From Rhizophagus irregularis (Eukaryota > Glomeromycota > Glomeromycetes > Glomerales > Glomeraceae): a stretch of 64,000 nucleotides of DNA. This document shows, one piece after another, positions 28,101-39,999 of the stretch. Below the pieces are notes generated by a model, which was not told the DNA's origin, made no database searches, and saw only the letters and a list, made by a program, of their open reading frames with translations. Each line of letters starts with the position of its first letter. Position 1 is the first letter of the stretch. The stretch covers positions 808,501-872,500 of the forward strand of contig NC_089447.1 in NCBI RefSeq assembly GCF_026210795.1, in the 5' to 3' direction. The position numbers and the translations under genes were made by a program.

Positions 28101-29271
28101 ACATTAATTTCATGAACAGAGATTTGCTGTTCATTACCGGAACGGATAAGCTTAACAACACGATCTTCCTTCTTAGCGTTAAGTTTTCTGAATTGTTTTT
28201 CCTTCTGATAATCATTAATAGCATTCGTTAATACCACTGCAGCAACAGCGACAATGATGGCAGTACCTATTCATTGATAAATTTATGATTAATATCGTTT
28301 CTCTATTGAAAATGATATATTTGATAATTAAATTACCATCAACCCATCCAATACGAGGTTCGCCTTCAGGATGACGGGAAGAATAATCTTCATGGATACC
28401 AACAGCCAAAGACACGAGAGCTGCAATACTCAACAAAACTATTATGATGAAAAATATAGTGATAAAATTATTCACGTGCATTTTTATATAATAGATACAT
28501 TTAACAATAAGGCAAAAACTAATATATCCTAAGTAATTAAGTCTTAAAAAGACTTCATTTTTTTAAGATTTAATTTAGAACAATAAAGATCAGCCAGAAT
28601 TTCATCTCTAGCATCATTAAAGCATTGGTAACTCAAACTAATCAAGTTCAGGAAGAATTATCTCTAATCTTTAAAAAAAGAGGCCCAGTTCATTTTAATT
28701 CAATGAATTTATGAACTTCCTTTTTTTACTTATTACTTGTTGGGCTCGTATATGTGGCCGATACTTTTGTGGCTTGAATTGTGGCTTAGACATGTGGCAA
28801 ATTTTTCGATCTACTATATGGGATATCTAGCAATTTGTAAATGTGTTTTAAATTCATTGAACATACTTAAAATCTTATCCTGATATGCTTCCCAAATTAA
28901 TGATAACAAAGATCGTGGTTTAACTTCCGGTAGTATCTATAATAAAAAAAATTCATGTCAATTAAGAGACATATATCTCAATGATTAGATTTAAACAAAC
29001 TTACGTTTCTACCATAATATTCTCGTCTTGTTTGAAAAGGTTTGCTCTTCGGGTTATCAGTATCCAATCCTTCATCAGAGCTAATACCGACGGCAGGGTC
29101 GACTCTTAAACTTTTAACAATTGCTTCCGTACCTCCATATTCCCTAAGCAAATCTGGACTTTTAGGATCTATCAGTTGACCGAGTTCCTCGGGTGAATAT
29201 TTAAATGGTTTGTTTCCACGAGACTCTTCTTCAAGAAGAGGCTCGTTTTCTTGATTTTCGCGAGGGGTCAT
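25135..29271 (-). CDS. P-type (IIB) Ca2+-ATPase, PMC1/PMCA-like (ten exons)
   Basis: Pumps Ca2+ out of the cytosol into the vacuole or across the plasma membrane at the cost of ATP. Exons on the minus strand: 29271-29005, 28936-28867, 28438-28337, 28266-28088, 28028-27833, 27759-27728, 27660-27554, 27477-27345, 27268-27183, 27109-25135. Phases all agree and give 1048 residues. In order: the IIB entry segment LPEVKPRSLLSLIWEAYQDK; actuator-domain VDESSATGESDP-like motif (here CDESSATGESDP); the membrane-4 motif VAVPEGLPMAVTLS; phosphorylation site CSDKTGTLTQNRM; hinge VAVTGDGTNDGPALK; and the C-terminal membrane bundle with LLWVNLIMDTLAALALATEPP. The ten-helix core looks complete. The C-terminal tail is short and basic (KKPKKPRKFNEFIRR), unlike the long calmodulin-binding tail of animal PMCA. 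Intron 2 (428 bases) is much longer than the others. Vacuole versus plasma membrane cannot be decided. Confidence 0.95.
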
Positions 29272-29748
29272 TACAATTATTATTTAGAACTATAATTTGC
29301 AGTGATAAATTGCACAATATTAATGTTACGCGTTTAATTACAATGCATAAATTTTCTTAAAGCTAAAAAAAAAAAATTAAAATACTATATAAAATATTAC
29401 TATTAACACTTTTTTTTACTGTTTGTTTTACGTTCAATTTCAAAAAAAAAACCAAAAAAAAAAAGCAATTTTTCAACTAATGCAAACGAAAAAGTAAAAT
29501 TTACCGTTTCTCAAGAATATAAATAATAATAAATAACTCCGATAGGTATTTAAAGAAAAACCAAGATCGGAAAAAAAGAGAGTAACCAAATTATTGAGGG
29601 CGAATTTGTACTACATAAGTACTACATTAGTTAATAAATTGCATCAACCCCCAATCAAAATTTATGATTTATGCAGTTGTTGTATATCTAATTGATACTA
29701 GATTTAATTTTACAAACATCACTTTTACTTGTTCTCCCACAAGAAAAA
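29272..29748. promoter_or_regulatory. Shared upstream region of the divergent Ca2+-ATPase and RPB5 genes
   Basis: The 477 bases between two divergent start codons must contain the promoters of both genes. It has A-runs at 29365-29375 and 29441-29465 and pyrimidine tracts, but no TATA box that can be called with confidence. The inference rests on gene layout only. Confidence 0.45.
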
Positions 29749-30957
29749 ATGGATAGAGATCAGAAAGACCCTAGTACTTCTGAGTCGGAGATAGCCCGCT
29801 TATTCCGTGTGTACCGTACAGTACACGAAATGGTTAAAGATCGGGTATATTTAATTAAATGTTCCCGAAATTATTTTTTTTACTTCACACACATTCAATT
29901 CATAAATAATTTCTCTCTTTCTTTCTTTATAAGGGTTACGTCATTAATCATGATACACATACTGATATGAACCTATTTCGTGAACGCTGCATGAAGGATG
30001 GTTTAATTGTGTATGTTTTTTTCATTAACTAATCTGAGAGATATTCTTTTTAGAAAATTCCGAACCGAAGGAAAATCTAACTTAATCTAAACAAATTAAT
30101 CCATTTAAATCACTTTTAACTAATATAGTAAAGAATCGATGATGTTTCAAGTCCAAAAGAATGATAACCCTAATGAGCAATTACTTGTGACATTTCCCGA
30201 TGAAAAGCCCGTTGGTGTAAAGTACCTTAAAATGTAAGTTTTTTTTAATTTTTTTTAAGAAATCCCGGTAATGTTATGTCACTTAAACGTGTTTGTTACG
30301 TAATACTGTAATAAAGTTTATGCCAACGGATGGTGGACTCAAAAGTTAACCGCGGCATCATTGTATTCCCTGGTACTCTAACTGCAGCAGCTAATAAGGT
30401 AATAAATATACAGATTTTTATACTTGATAATCTTAATTAACAGCTGATTTACCTTTTGCTTATCTGTTTTGTTTATTTATTATATAGGCGATACAAGTTA
30501 TAAACACAAGAGAAAATAGACACTATGAAGTTGATACTTTCTCGGAAGCAGATTTGATGATTAATATCACATCGCATCAACTTGTGCCCAAACATTATGT
30601 TCTTTCCGATGAAGAAAAAAAGACTTTACTTGCTAAATAGTGAATATGAATTTAAAGTGTCCATATGTGTGTTCATGTGATCGATTTTGTTTCTTTTAAC
30701 TAACAATAATTTTACGTGATGTTTGATCATCAGTCGATTGAAGGAAACCCAACTTCCTCGCGTACAAGCAACAGATCCGATCGCAAAATATTACGGTTTA
30801 AAAAGGGGACAGGTATGTTTTTTGATAAATATTGATTTTGTATAATATTCTTTGAATTTAATAAGAATTCTGGTTTATTGGTTTATATTAGGTTTTTAAG
30901 ATCATGAGACCCAGTGAAACTAGTGGACGATATGTTACCTATCGAATTTGCTTTTAA
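29749..30957 (+). CDS. RPB5: RNA polymerases I/II/III subunit RPABC1 (RPB5; seven exons)
   Basis: Shared subunit of all three nuclear RNA polymerases, part of the lower jaw contacting downstream DNA. Exons 29749-29844, 29934-30010, 30129-30233, 30317-30398, 30488-30639, 30734-30812 and 30892-30957 give 218 residues, the normal size. The N-terminal jaw domain shows [20 protein letters not shown]. The linker has [18 protein letters not shown] and [19 protein letters not shown]. The conserved C-terminal assembly domain has [60 protein letters not shown] and TYRI. The small exons mean only exon 1 is obvious without splicing. It is divergent from the Ca2+-ATPase and convergent with the MIT-domain gene. 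Confidence 0.96.
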
Positions 30958-31929
30958 AGGTTTGTTTCGCTTTGATAGCATGAAAATTTTATTATTATTC
31001 CTCCCAAGAACAATGTATAATATAATTTAGAAGTTCAGTAATCGATTTAATGTGTGCAACATAAAATTGTGGCATCTTTTAAAATCATTCATACAAAGGA
31101 GATGTTGCCTAAGGAAAAAAGTTTCAGTCAAAAGGAGATCAAAGAAAAGATGGAAAAAAAATTATCATTTTAAGATGATTAATTGATTCCTTTTTTTTTG
31201 TGATAAAGGATCAATATTATCATCTCATCTTTTTTAGAAAAAAAATTATAGATGATCATTATTTTTAATAAATAAAAATTATTATTAATTTTTTTTTTTT
31301 AATATAATATATATATATACGTTATTAAAAACTACAAAAACTAAAATGAAGTGAAATAAAAAACCATGATGTGCTTATTTGAATTGTACTATATAACAAG
31401 AAATTAAATAAGGAGGAAAAATAAATAAATAATAAAAACAAAAAATACAAAATAATTATGTTAAAAACAATTTAGGTTTAAAATAAAATGAGCAGCATTG
31501 GTTTCTTTTTTTTTTTGAAAAAACGTAACCAAAAAAAAACCAAAAAAAAACCAAAATTGTGCCTAATATATATATATAAACAAATAAAAATCTATACAAA
31601 AAAAAGGTATTAGTTAATTGAGTTCCTCTAAATTAAAAATGGAACGGTATGTCAATTTTCGTTATCGTAATAAATAAATAATAAATAAATATGTAAAGAA
31701 GACTCAAAAAACTATTAGAAAAGAAAAAAAAAATAAAATAAAAATACAAAATAAAATAATATAATATATAAATAAACAAAAGAAAAAAAATTGTTGTTTC
31801 GTTTCTTATAAAAACCATCGACTAATATAATAATGTTAAATTAATTATTATTATTAATTTTTTTTTTTAAACAATTAATTGACCTTTTATTTCCTTTTAT
31901 TATAATTGATATTTGTTGGCCTTTTTTTT
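30958..31929. other. Convergent intergenic region, RPB5 / MIT gene
   Basis: No gene seen. It contains the 3' flanks of two genes, poly-A and poly-T runs, and an imperfect hairpin about 31145-31240 ('ttgattcctttt' facing 'aaggatcaa', with 'agatga' and 'tcatct' outside it) that may lie in the RPB5 3' UTR. Confidence 0.5.
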
Positions 31930-34900
31930 TTACTCTACAATCCAATGACTTCCTTTTTTCAGATATTTGTCTGCTAATATTCCTAAATCTCTGACTACAA
32001 ATCTACAAATAACATTACCAAGAAAATCTGCAAATTTATATAGTCGGACGATAATTTGCTTATGATGATGTAAATGTGGTGCTTTTTTTAGTGAGGTATA
32101 TTGTTTTATGTAATTTTCTAAATCAATAAATAAATAAAATTAGAGATTAAGAACAAAATACTTTTTTTTAAAATAAAAAATAAAGCTGAATCCATTTATT
32201 TTACTCACCCACAATTTTAGCATGTTGGAAAACTTTTAATAAAACGTCTACATAACCATTAGCTTCTTCAGTACGAACCATAGCATTTCCCATGCCCATT
32301 CGATCAAGACCACGGGATAATTTGGAACCCCAACTCATCAATGAACTTGCGCTCTGACGAGCTTTACCATTAGTTGATTCAACATAACTTAATTTACGTG
32401 CTAAAGAATTTTGAAGCCCTTCTAAAATAGGATCAACGCCCTCCAATGCCTAATGAAGAAAATTATCTTTAAAAAAGGTTTTTTTCAAAGATATGGAAAG
32501 TATTTAAAAAAACAACAAACCTTTGATAATTTATCCAAATCACTGAATGAAATTTTTTCTAGTTTTTCCAAACAATTTGATACAACTTCACAGCTAGACA
32601 TTTTAGTATCTATAGCGGTTAACTTGACATGCCCCTGTAGCCATAAATATTGAGGAATAAACAATTTTGGAGTTAAATAACCTCCTGTTGTCATTGTACG
32701 CTCTAATAATCTCATTAACCAAAAAGGTTTTAAACGAATATCACTAGGTGGAGGTTCAGGTAACCCATTATTAGATGAAATATGAGGAAGGCCGATGATG
32801 TCTTCATCATAAAATGATGTATTTGGAAAAGGATTTAACAAGCAAGATGTATAACTTGCATCATTACTTCTAGCAGATATTGATGACATCTCACTGCGAA
32901 ATGATCCCGTTGGCGGGCCTAATCCTGGACTACCTAATGGAGGCGAAATAATACTAAAACTGTTCATCCAGGGGGAAGATGGTTGTGGAGATAAATTTTG
33001 TTGTGAAGTGTTAAAAAAACGAACTGAACTCGTTTTTTTAGAATGATTACCGGGATTTGAAGCTGTTCTTCTTGGGCTCGTAGTAGAATTATTATTTTGA
33101 GTAATTATAATATTAGGGTTAGAAGGGGAACGAGCAGGTATGGCACGAGAATTATAACTTTGTTGAGCTAATGGAAGAGGAGCAGGACGACGACTGTGAG
33201 GTAAAGCTTTACCAATCAATTTTTCCACCGGACTTTGAGGTGGAGGTGATGAAGGTCGTGTAAATACATTAGGAGCAGATTTTACAGACGCTTTATCATC
33301 ATCTTCATCAGATGGTGATCCATTTGGTGAAATTGGAGGTGCATTTCGTTTAGTTGTAGATACTGTAGATGGAGGTGGTACAATTGTTGGTGAAGTAGAT
33401 CTTCTTCCCGTTAATATATTTGGAGTTGGAGATGTAATAGGAGGAGTTTTAGGAGGAGCAATTTTTGGAGGGGGTGGAGGTACAAAAACACGGTTACTGC
33501 TAGGTGAATTATTAACTCTTGTTGATGGTGTCAATTGTGATGTATTTACTGAAATTTTTTCTGTTTTTTGTTCTTCTTCTTCTCGTTCTTGTTGTGAAGA
33601 AGTATCCTGATTTTGATAAATCAAATTCTCTTCAATATTTTCAGGATTAGCATCATAAGAATCAGAATTTTGCAAATAATCATTAATGGTGCTGGAATCT
33701 TCAGAACTAGAACTAGAATCTAAATCTGATGACCTAGGAGTAGATTCTCCGGAATCAACAATAGACTTCATACCGTCCACAGAAATTTCATATACTGACA
33801 CTGGAGCCGTTTTATCAGAATAATAAGATTTTGTAGAAATCCAAGATTTGGAAGTTGATGATGAACGTTGTGACAAGTTTGACAATCTTTTAGGTTGAGG
33901 TGCCATGTAATCCACAGTATCATTACGTATACTCTCTTTTATATCACTACTACAATCTATATCATTTGCAAGGGTAGTTTCACGGGTAAGACTTGTTTCA
34001 TCATTACTTAAATTGTCTATTTTCTTATCTACAGATTTGTTAGATTTGTTCTCATTTTCTGATGTTTCTGATGTTTCACTATGTTCTGTTTGAGAATCAT
34101 TCTTTTGTATGGATTTTCGTTCAATAGAATCTGTTCTATGAAGCGAATCAACTTTTACATTTGGATCCTCAGAAACTTGTGTCAAAGTATCGTCATTATT
34201 CCCATTATTCTGCTCTGAAGAAGTTGAATTATCCAAAGAGCTATCTGATTCTGGGGCTATGGTGGATAATAATCGTATCCGGTCAGCGTATGTGTCGTGC
34301 TAAATATAAAACAATTTATCAGCGATAAACTAAGGAAGACTGAATAATAATAATAATAATAATAATTATAATAATAATAATAATAATAATAATAGGTAAA
34401 ATAAAAATAAACTAAGAAGAAATTTGCTTTTTTTTAAAAAAAAAATCAATAAATTTTTTTTTAACTTGCTAAAATCACTATCCGATCACATAAAAAATTC
34501 GTTCCTTTCCCAATTAACTAATTTTAAACCCTCTCAAATAAATATTCAATAATATTATAAAGTTAAATAATGAATTCAAGAAAAAAGAAAAAAAAATCAA
34601 TTGAGATAAATCTGTTTAAAAAAAAGCTAATGCACTCACAATTAATTGTAGCCTCCGACGATCGGCCTCGTTAACAGCTTTATCTATAACTTGAGTTAAA
34701 AGTTCTACTGTTTGCTTATATGCATCTAGGGCAGCAACGACATTATTGGCAGCATCGAATTGCACAGCTGTTTGTGCTTTTTGAAGAGCTATTGTTAATA
34801 TAGATTTCGACTGTGTTCGAGGTGAAGGAGGGCCTCTCTGTCTTGAATTAGTAGGAGGAGTTAATTCATCTCTAACTCTATCATTAGTATTCATGTGGCC

Positions 34901-34951
34901 AATCGTAGACGGTGGTTGTGTGAGATGATGGGAAGTAGTATTCGTTGCCAT
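31930..34951 (-). CDS. MIT-domain protein with long disordered middle (four exons)
   Basis: Exons 34951-34640, 34299-32521, 32449-32209 and 32117-31930 join in phase to 839 residues. Residues about 50-118 (LTIALQKAQTAVQFDAANN ... DRRRLQLIHDTYADRIRLLS) form a three-helix MIT domain of the kind that binds ESCRT-III tails or microtubule-linked proteins. The next 400 or so residues are Ser/Pro/Asn/Glu-rich and probably unstructured, with poly-Pro stretches (VPPPPPKIAPPKTPP) that could bind SH3 domains. The C-terminal quarter is helical and conserved-looking: PPPSDIRLKPFWLMRLLERT, then LFIPQYLWLQGHVKLTAIDTK, a GMGNAMVRTEEANGYVDVLL segment and a final HLHHHKQIIVRLYKFADFLG. Together these resemble the fungal MIT proteins thought to act in endosomal or septation traffic. 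No catalytic motif is visible. The exon 1/2 join falls inside the MIT domain and restores it, which supports the model. Confidence 0.82.
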
Positions 34952-36096
34952 GGACTTATATTAAATATTATATTGTAATGTATACTTTTTACGGTGATAA
35001 TATGTATGTGTATAATCGTTATTTATGTTTATTTAAAATACAAAGGAGGTGTGAATTTTTTATTAAGGATTAAAAAAAAAAAGGAGGAAAGATTTTTTTG
35101 TCTATGTCGCTTTATTTATCTCGTCTCTACCAGAAGTCCGAGTGTATGGAAACTTTTTTTTCTTTATAAAAAGAAAAACTTTTTTATTAGCAACCATACG
35201 CAAGTCTAGCAGCGTTAAGTGTTAATCTAAAAAAAAAGTGGTAAGAAAAAAAAATTGGAGAATGAAAGGTTAAAAATCGTTTTTAAAGATCTCGATTTTT
35301 CAAAGTTTCAATACATGACGAGAGGAGTAAAAAGCTTGATGAAATAAAAATATATGCAGAATCTCAAGTTTTGGAACTTGGGGGGAATTATTTTTTTTCT
35401 CGCGACACAAACAAAAAAACTTTGAACCAAATAATCGTTGGGAGTTACCATGCAAATGTGGCAACAATGCTTTTAAAAAAAACATTAATAAACACAAACA
35501 TTCTTGTTTAGGAAATTTTGTAGTGAAGTTCATAAAGAAAATCTTTCAAAACTTATTGGTAGTAAACTAATTTTTCGTAATACCAAAAAAAAAAATAAAT
35601 TAAAAAACGTTATTAACTATATTCTAATTCTGAATTATCGTAAAATCAGATTAGGCTTACTTTTCCAATAAAAATTTCGCGCTTAATTACTTAAATAAGT
35701 TTGAGTTTTTCCGTTAATTAATAAAAAAAAAAATTTCCTGAAGAAATAGTAAAAATAGTAGAAATAGTCCAAAGGTCCGTCCGACTACTGAATTATGTCA
35801 ATCATTCCAAAAATGATTCCGACGAATTCAATGTGAACGATGACAAATTTGTAGTTGATTCACTTGATTGATTACTTCTGTTAACTAAATTGAGATTTTA
35901 TCAAATCTAAAATTACCTTAGTTTTCAGTTTTCATAAAATATGATCGACACAATATCTGAAAGTGGAAAACAAATATGAGGCCCCAAACAAATACAGCTA
36001 AAATTGGAACATTATTTTCACACGAAAAAAACGTCCCGTTTCAGAATTTGTTTCTAAAAGTATTTTATATTTTATCAGTCATTACTCTATTTATAT
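34952..36096. other. Intergenic, upstream of the MIT gene
   Basis: No supportable gene. Short open frames at 34994-35533 lack any domain. A 42-base AAT microsatellite nearby (34353-34394) lies inside the MIT gene's first intron. Confidence 0.55.
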
Positions 36097-36542
36097 GCAC
36101 GTCTGAAATGTGTGCCAGGTTGACGGCGCAGTGTGGCGCAGTAATTTCAAAAAAGATTTAAGTTAAAGATTTTCTTTTTAATGTAAAGCTTTCAAATTTA
36201 CACATTAGATGTATTTTCACCTGTTTTACAATATTCACTTATAAATGGAAGGAGGTTTTGGAAGTAGATTTTGACTTTAGTATATAACAACCGATTTTAT
36301 CGTCTTTGCCGATCATTTCCAAAATTGGATTTGTCGAAAGAACAGTTTTTGTTGAATAACTCGAAAATGGCCTTCTAAACCACCCGTATATGCTCTAAGT
36401 AAATTTGCAGAGTGAACAAAAATACACCTAGTGCAGGAATTTAAAGGTTTTATTTTAAATAAAAAAAATTGCAATTTAATTTTTTTGGAAAAAATCGCTG
36501 CGCCACACTGCGCCATCAACCTGGCACACATTTCAGACATGC
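36097..36542. mobile_element. MITE with 45-base inverted ends and 9-base duplication
   Basis: A 446-base non-coding element. The ends begin GCACGTCTGAAATGTGTGCC and match over about 45 bases with very few mismatches (left 36097-36141, right 36498-36542 reversed). It is flanked by perfect 9-base direct repeats TATTTATAT at 36088-36096 and 36543-36551. A 9-base duplication with long inverted ends is typical of Mutator-like elements. Open frames inside (for example 36313-36540) are translations of the inverted ends. Confidence 0.88.
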
Positions 36543-36678
36543 TATTTATATTTCGAAATGTAACTTATATAATTAATTTACTATTAATATATATTATACG
36601 CAAAAAAGTTTTATGATTTAATATAGACTCCGCATCGTTCTTTCTCTTCTCTTTCTTTACCAAAAAATTCCATCTTTA

Positions 36679-38398
36679 TTATCTATCACTCAATTTACTA
36701 TCACTTAAATCTATGATTGAAATCATTGGTACTAAATCAGATTCCGTCTCGGTTCTTCTCATAGGCAAAGAAACAGTTGAAGATCTTACGCTTGATAATC
36801 TTCTAATCTTATGAGGAGGTTGTACAGGTTCAGGTCTTCTCAATAACATATGCACGAAAATGAATCCAACTACATAAACTAAATCTGTTATAGTATCGAT
36901 TGGATTTAATGCATCTAATAAAACTTCTAGAGCTGTATAAGGTATATGACTTTCTTCATCTTTATCATCTTTGCTGATTAAAATATATTCTGTAGCTGAA
37001 AATGCGTTTAATTGTAATATGGATATAAAAAAAAATTCTATTGATACTAAAACTGATTGTGTTGATGTTGATATGCTATCTGCTGTCCTTAAATATAAAG
37101 AGAGAAGATTATGTTAACAAACATTTTGTGATTATAATTAATAATAATACTTACATATAATCCGTTGGTTCTATGATTCCTATATTATAGAAAAACGCGT
37201 TAAAGAATTGATGCGGCTTTCTAATAATGATTCCAATTTACATACCCGCGAATACGGCTACAGCTAACGCGTGTTCTTGATACGTGACGAAAAAAAGTGC
37301 CTGGAATTATTAATTTTAATTCGAAAATTGAATTTGGCCCGTAGAATACACGAAACGCAAAAAAAAATCGTTCAATTTGTTTACCCAATTTATGCAAATA
37401 TCTTTTAGGAGAAGTTGATATTTTGATAAATCTTCCTTTACAGCTTGGAAAAAAAAGTTCTCAATAAAGAAGAAAAAAATATTTTTTAGTATTATTTTTT
37501 TTAAAAAAAAAAAAGACTGAAAGAATTACTCACCAAACATAAGTTAGCGATCAGAGAACTAATAGTTTGCACCGATACCAAATGAATTTGAGGAAAATAA
37601 ATACTCCAACTTTCTTTACAATATATACCCAAAAATTGTAATATTAAAGCAGTAAATGTAGTTAAATATAATACGAATACATATTGTAATACACCCAATT
37701 TTAATCCTGGTAAAAATAATCTATGTTTTGATGGATTAAATGTAAAACAGCAAAATGGAAATGGGGAAGGAGCTGAAGAAATTCTTGATAATCTTATTAT
37801 ACGAATAGATTCTGATTGTCCTAAATACACTAATAAAAGATTAAAAAATGCTAAAACACTAGCTGCTTGATATGCATCTCTTATTGTTGTAAAATAAATT
37901 GATTGTTTCAAAAAGAAGAATGATAATAAATCGAATATTGTATATATTGGAACCATCATTAATAATCTTATAATTAATCTTTGTTCATTAGGCTATAATA
38001 ATAAAAAGTATTAACTTTTATTTTGATGTATTAAATATAAATCTATCTCGCTTATTACCTTTGTGTAATATTTTACGTGTTGACATATTAACCAAAATGT
38101 AAGCATACAAGAAAGTAAAGTAAATAGCGATGCCGTTATCCATCCTATCGTATGCACTAAAAAAGTATATTCGCGTATAATTAATAAGTCAATTGAGAAT
38201 ATTTCTTTTTAAAACAAAAAATTATTAATCTTTTTATTCACCTACAAATAACGTTCCTGCTGATTGATCAAGAAATAAATATTCTCTTGATTGAACTGTC
38301 GGACATGTTTTATTGGTTAGGTAATCCATATGATATTTATTATCTTCTCTTAACAACTCTTCATTAAAACATTTCGAAGACAAAGATTTTTCAAACAT
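36679..38398 (-). CDS. TMEM184 / OST-alpha family membrane protein (seven exons)
   Basis: A seven-helix organic-solute-transporter-alpha (DUF300) relative. Exons 38398-38242, 38156-38059, 37992-37534, 37459-37385, 37300-37246, 37179-37155 and 37087-36679 join in phase to 425 residues. Family landmarks: HTIGWITASLFTLLSCMLTF in helix 1; PNEQRLIIRLLMMVPIY leading into helix 2; TTIRDAYQAASVLAFFNLLL; PFCCF and a GLKLGVLQYVFV segment; then NFFFQAVKEDLSKYQLLLK and FFVTYQEHALAVAVFAG, which match the 'F..K..VF..FWQ' region of the family only loosely. Exon 4 starts at 37459 (acceptor ATTGAG) because later acceptors give an immediate stop. The cytosolic tail is long, basic and Ser-rich (RRLSSVRSSTVSLPMRRT). 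A second in-frame Met is at 38329. The 25-base exon 6 is the weakest part. Substrate unknown. Confidence 0.82.
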
Positions 38399-39999
38399 TC
38401 GAGGCTTTAAAGATTGTGGCTTTATTTTATTGTATACGGGTAGATCTAAGTTTGTGGCTTTGTCTGTAAAATTCTCTTTTATGGATATTTATGAGGCTTA
38501 GTCTAAAGGAAAAATAGGCCGTAACCCGTTTCATTTTTTTTTTGTGTAAATCATTTTTATTGATCAGTTTTAATTTGATTCGTTTCATTGGTTATCAAAT
38601 ATTAATAATTTATAAATTAATTAACCTAAAAAATATTTTTCGTAAGATGTGTTTCTTCCGAAATTTCATAGGGAAGTAAAGTGCAAGCATGAAGCAATTG
38701 AAGCATCGTAGATTTTATCAAAAATATTTTTAGAGTTAGAGGATTGTTCAACATATAATTATATTATAATCCTACATATTTATTTTACATAGGAATTTGA
38801 GAGACAATTCTGATTGGCGATGATCTTTTTTTTTTCTTCATAATAAATATACAAAAGTACACTAGTATTTCATTGGTAGTGTCTCGAATATGTTATATTC
38901 CGTATTATAAACTGTTTTCTTTTAAATATAACCTATAAAAGATCACAAATTCGGTTTAAATTGTAAAATATAGTTAAAAGTTAATTTTTCAGCCAATCAG
39001 TCTTCTTTGATATTGTTCTTGAAAATAACAATGACTTTTTGAAGGAATATAGTTAACGTCTTTTTAAAGAAAATATCTTTAAATGTTTTGTTATATTTTG
39101 TTTATATCCAGTGCAGTATTAGGTATTATCCAAGTCCAATTATTTAAATGAAATTTTATCATTGAGTTCATTAGTCCAAATATAAATATTAGCCAATGAT
39201 ATAATTTTATAAGCTCTTTCTGTATCACCTTACTTTCTTTGACTCGCATATATTCATAGATTTACCTTCTTGGACTGTATCACTAACTTATTGCATATAT
39301 TGCATATATGTTATTCACATGGGGAGGATCAAGAAGGTAATTTTGCATTATTGGCTTTCAATAATAATGATATTACATAAAATTGTTATTTAATTCATTA
39401 TGAGTTCTCTTTTTTTTTTAACTAAATTAATTTACGAAAATAAATATTCATTCACTCGAATTATCATTATACAGTAGTAAAGTTTTTTTTAATAAAAAAT
39501 CAATCACAAACAAATGGAAAAAATACTAATTTTATTATAATTCACGAAGAAAATTCCCCACTCAAAAAAACTAAAGTAAAGGACGAATAAATAAAAAATT
39601 TCATTCATTCAAGAAATGAAAATAATTTCTTTTAAAGAACCGGTTGGTCACATTGCGATAATTTTGGCTAATAAGTCGTATCACGTTTTACTTATCGAAA
39701 CTCGTTATTAATAATTTGAACAAAACAATTACACTAGAAAATTCATGGTAACACGAAATAAAATCACCAAATTTGTGCTGAACACTTTAATAATAATACG
39801 CGTATTTGTTAACTGTTAAATTATTATAATTTCTGTGTTACTCTTTTCAAAAATAAATAAATTCAAATAATATCAAAATGCGTGACGATATTTTAAAAAA
39901 TTTCTTTTCGTTTTTTTTAATTGTTCACTTTTAAGTATTACAATTAATTATTAAACTATAAAAAAAATCCGGATTAAATTCATAATCTTAGTTTTAAAG
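38399..39999. other. Intergenic, divergent TMEM184 / membrane-protein genes
   Basis: About 1.6 kb between two divergent starts; no gene, RNA gene or clear element is seen. The last 500 bases are A/T-rich and should contain the promoter of the 40000 gene. Confidence 0.55.

Noticed and set aside
36313-36616. Two small frames sharing a 'SEMCARL' motif with one at 35976-36161
   Set aside because: The shared peptide comes from the inverted ends of the 446-base MITE, not from a gene family.
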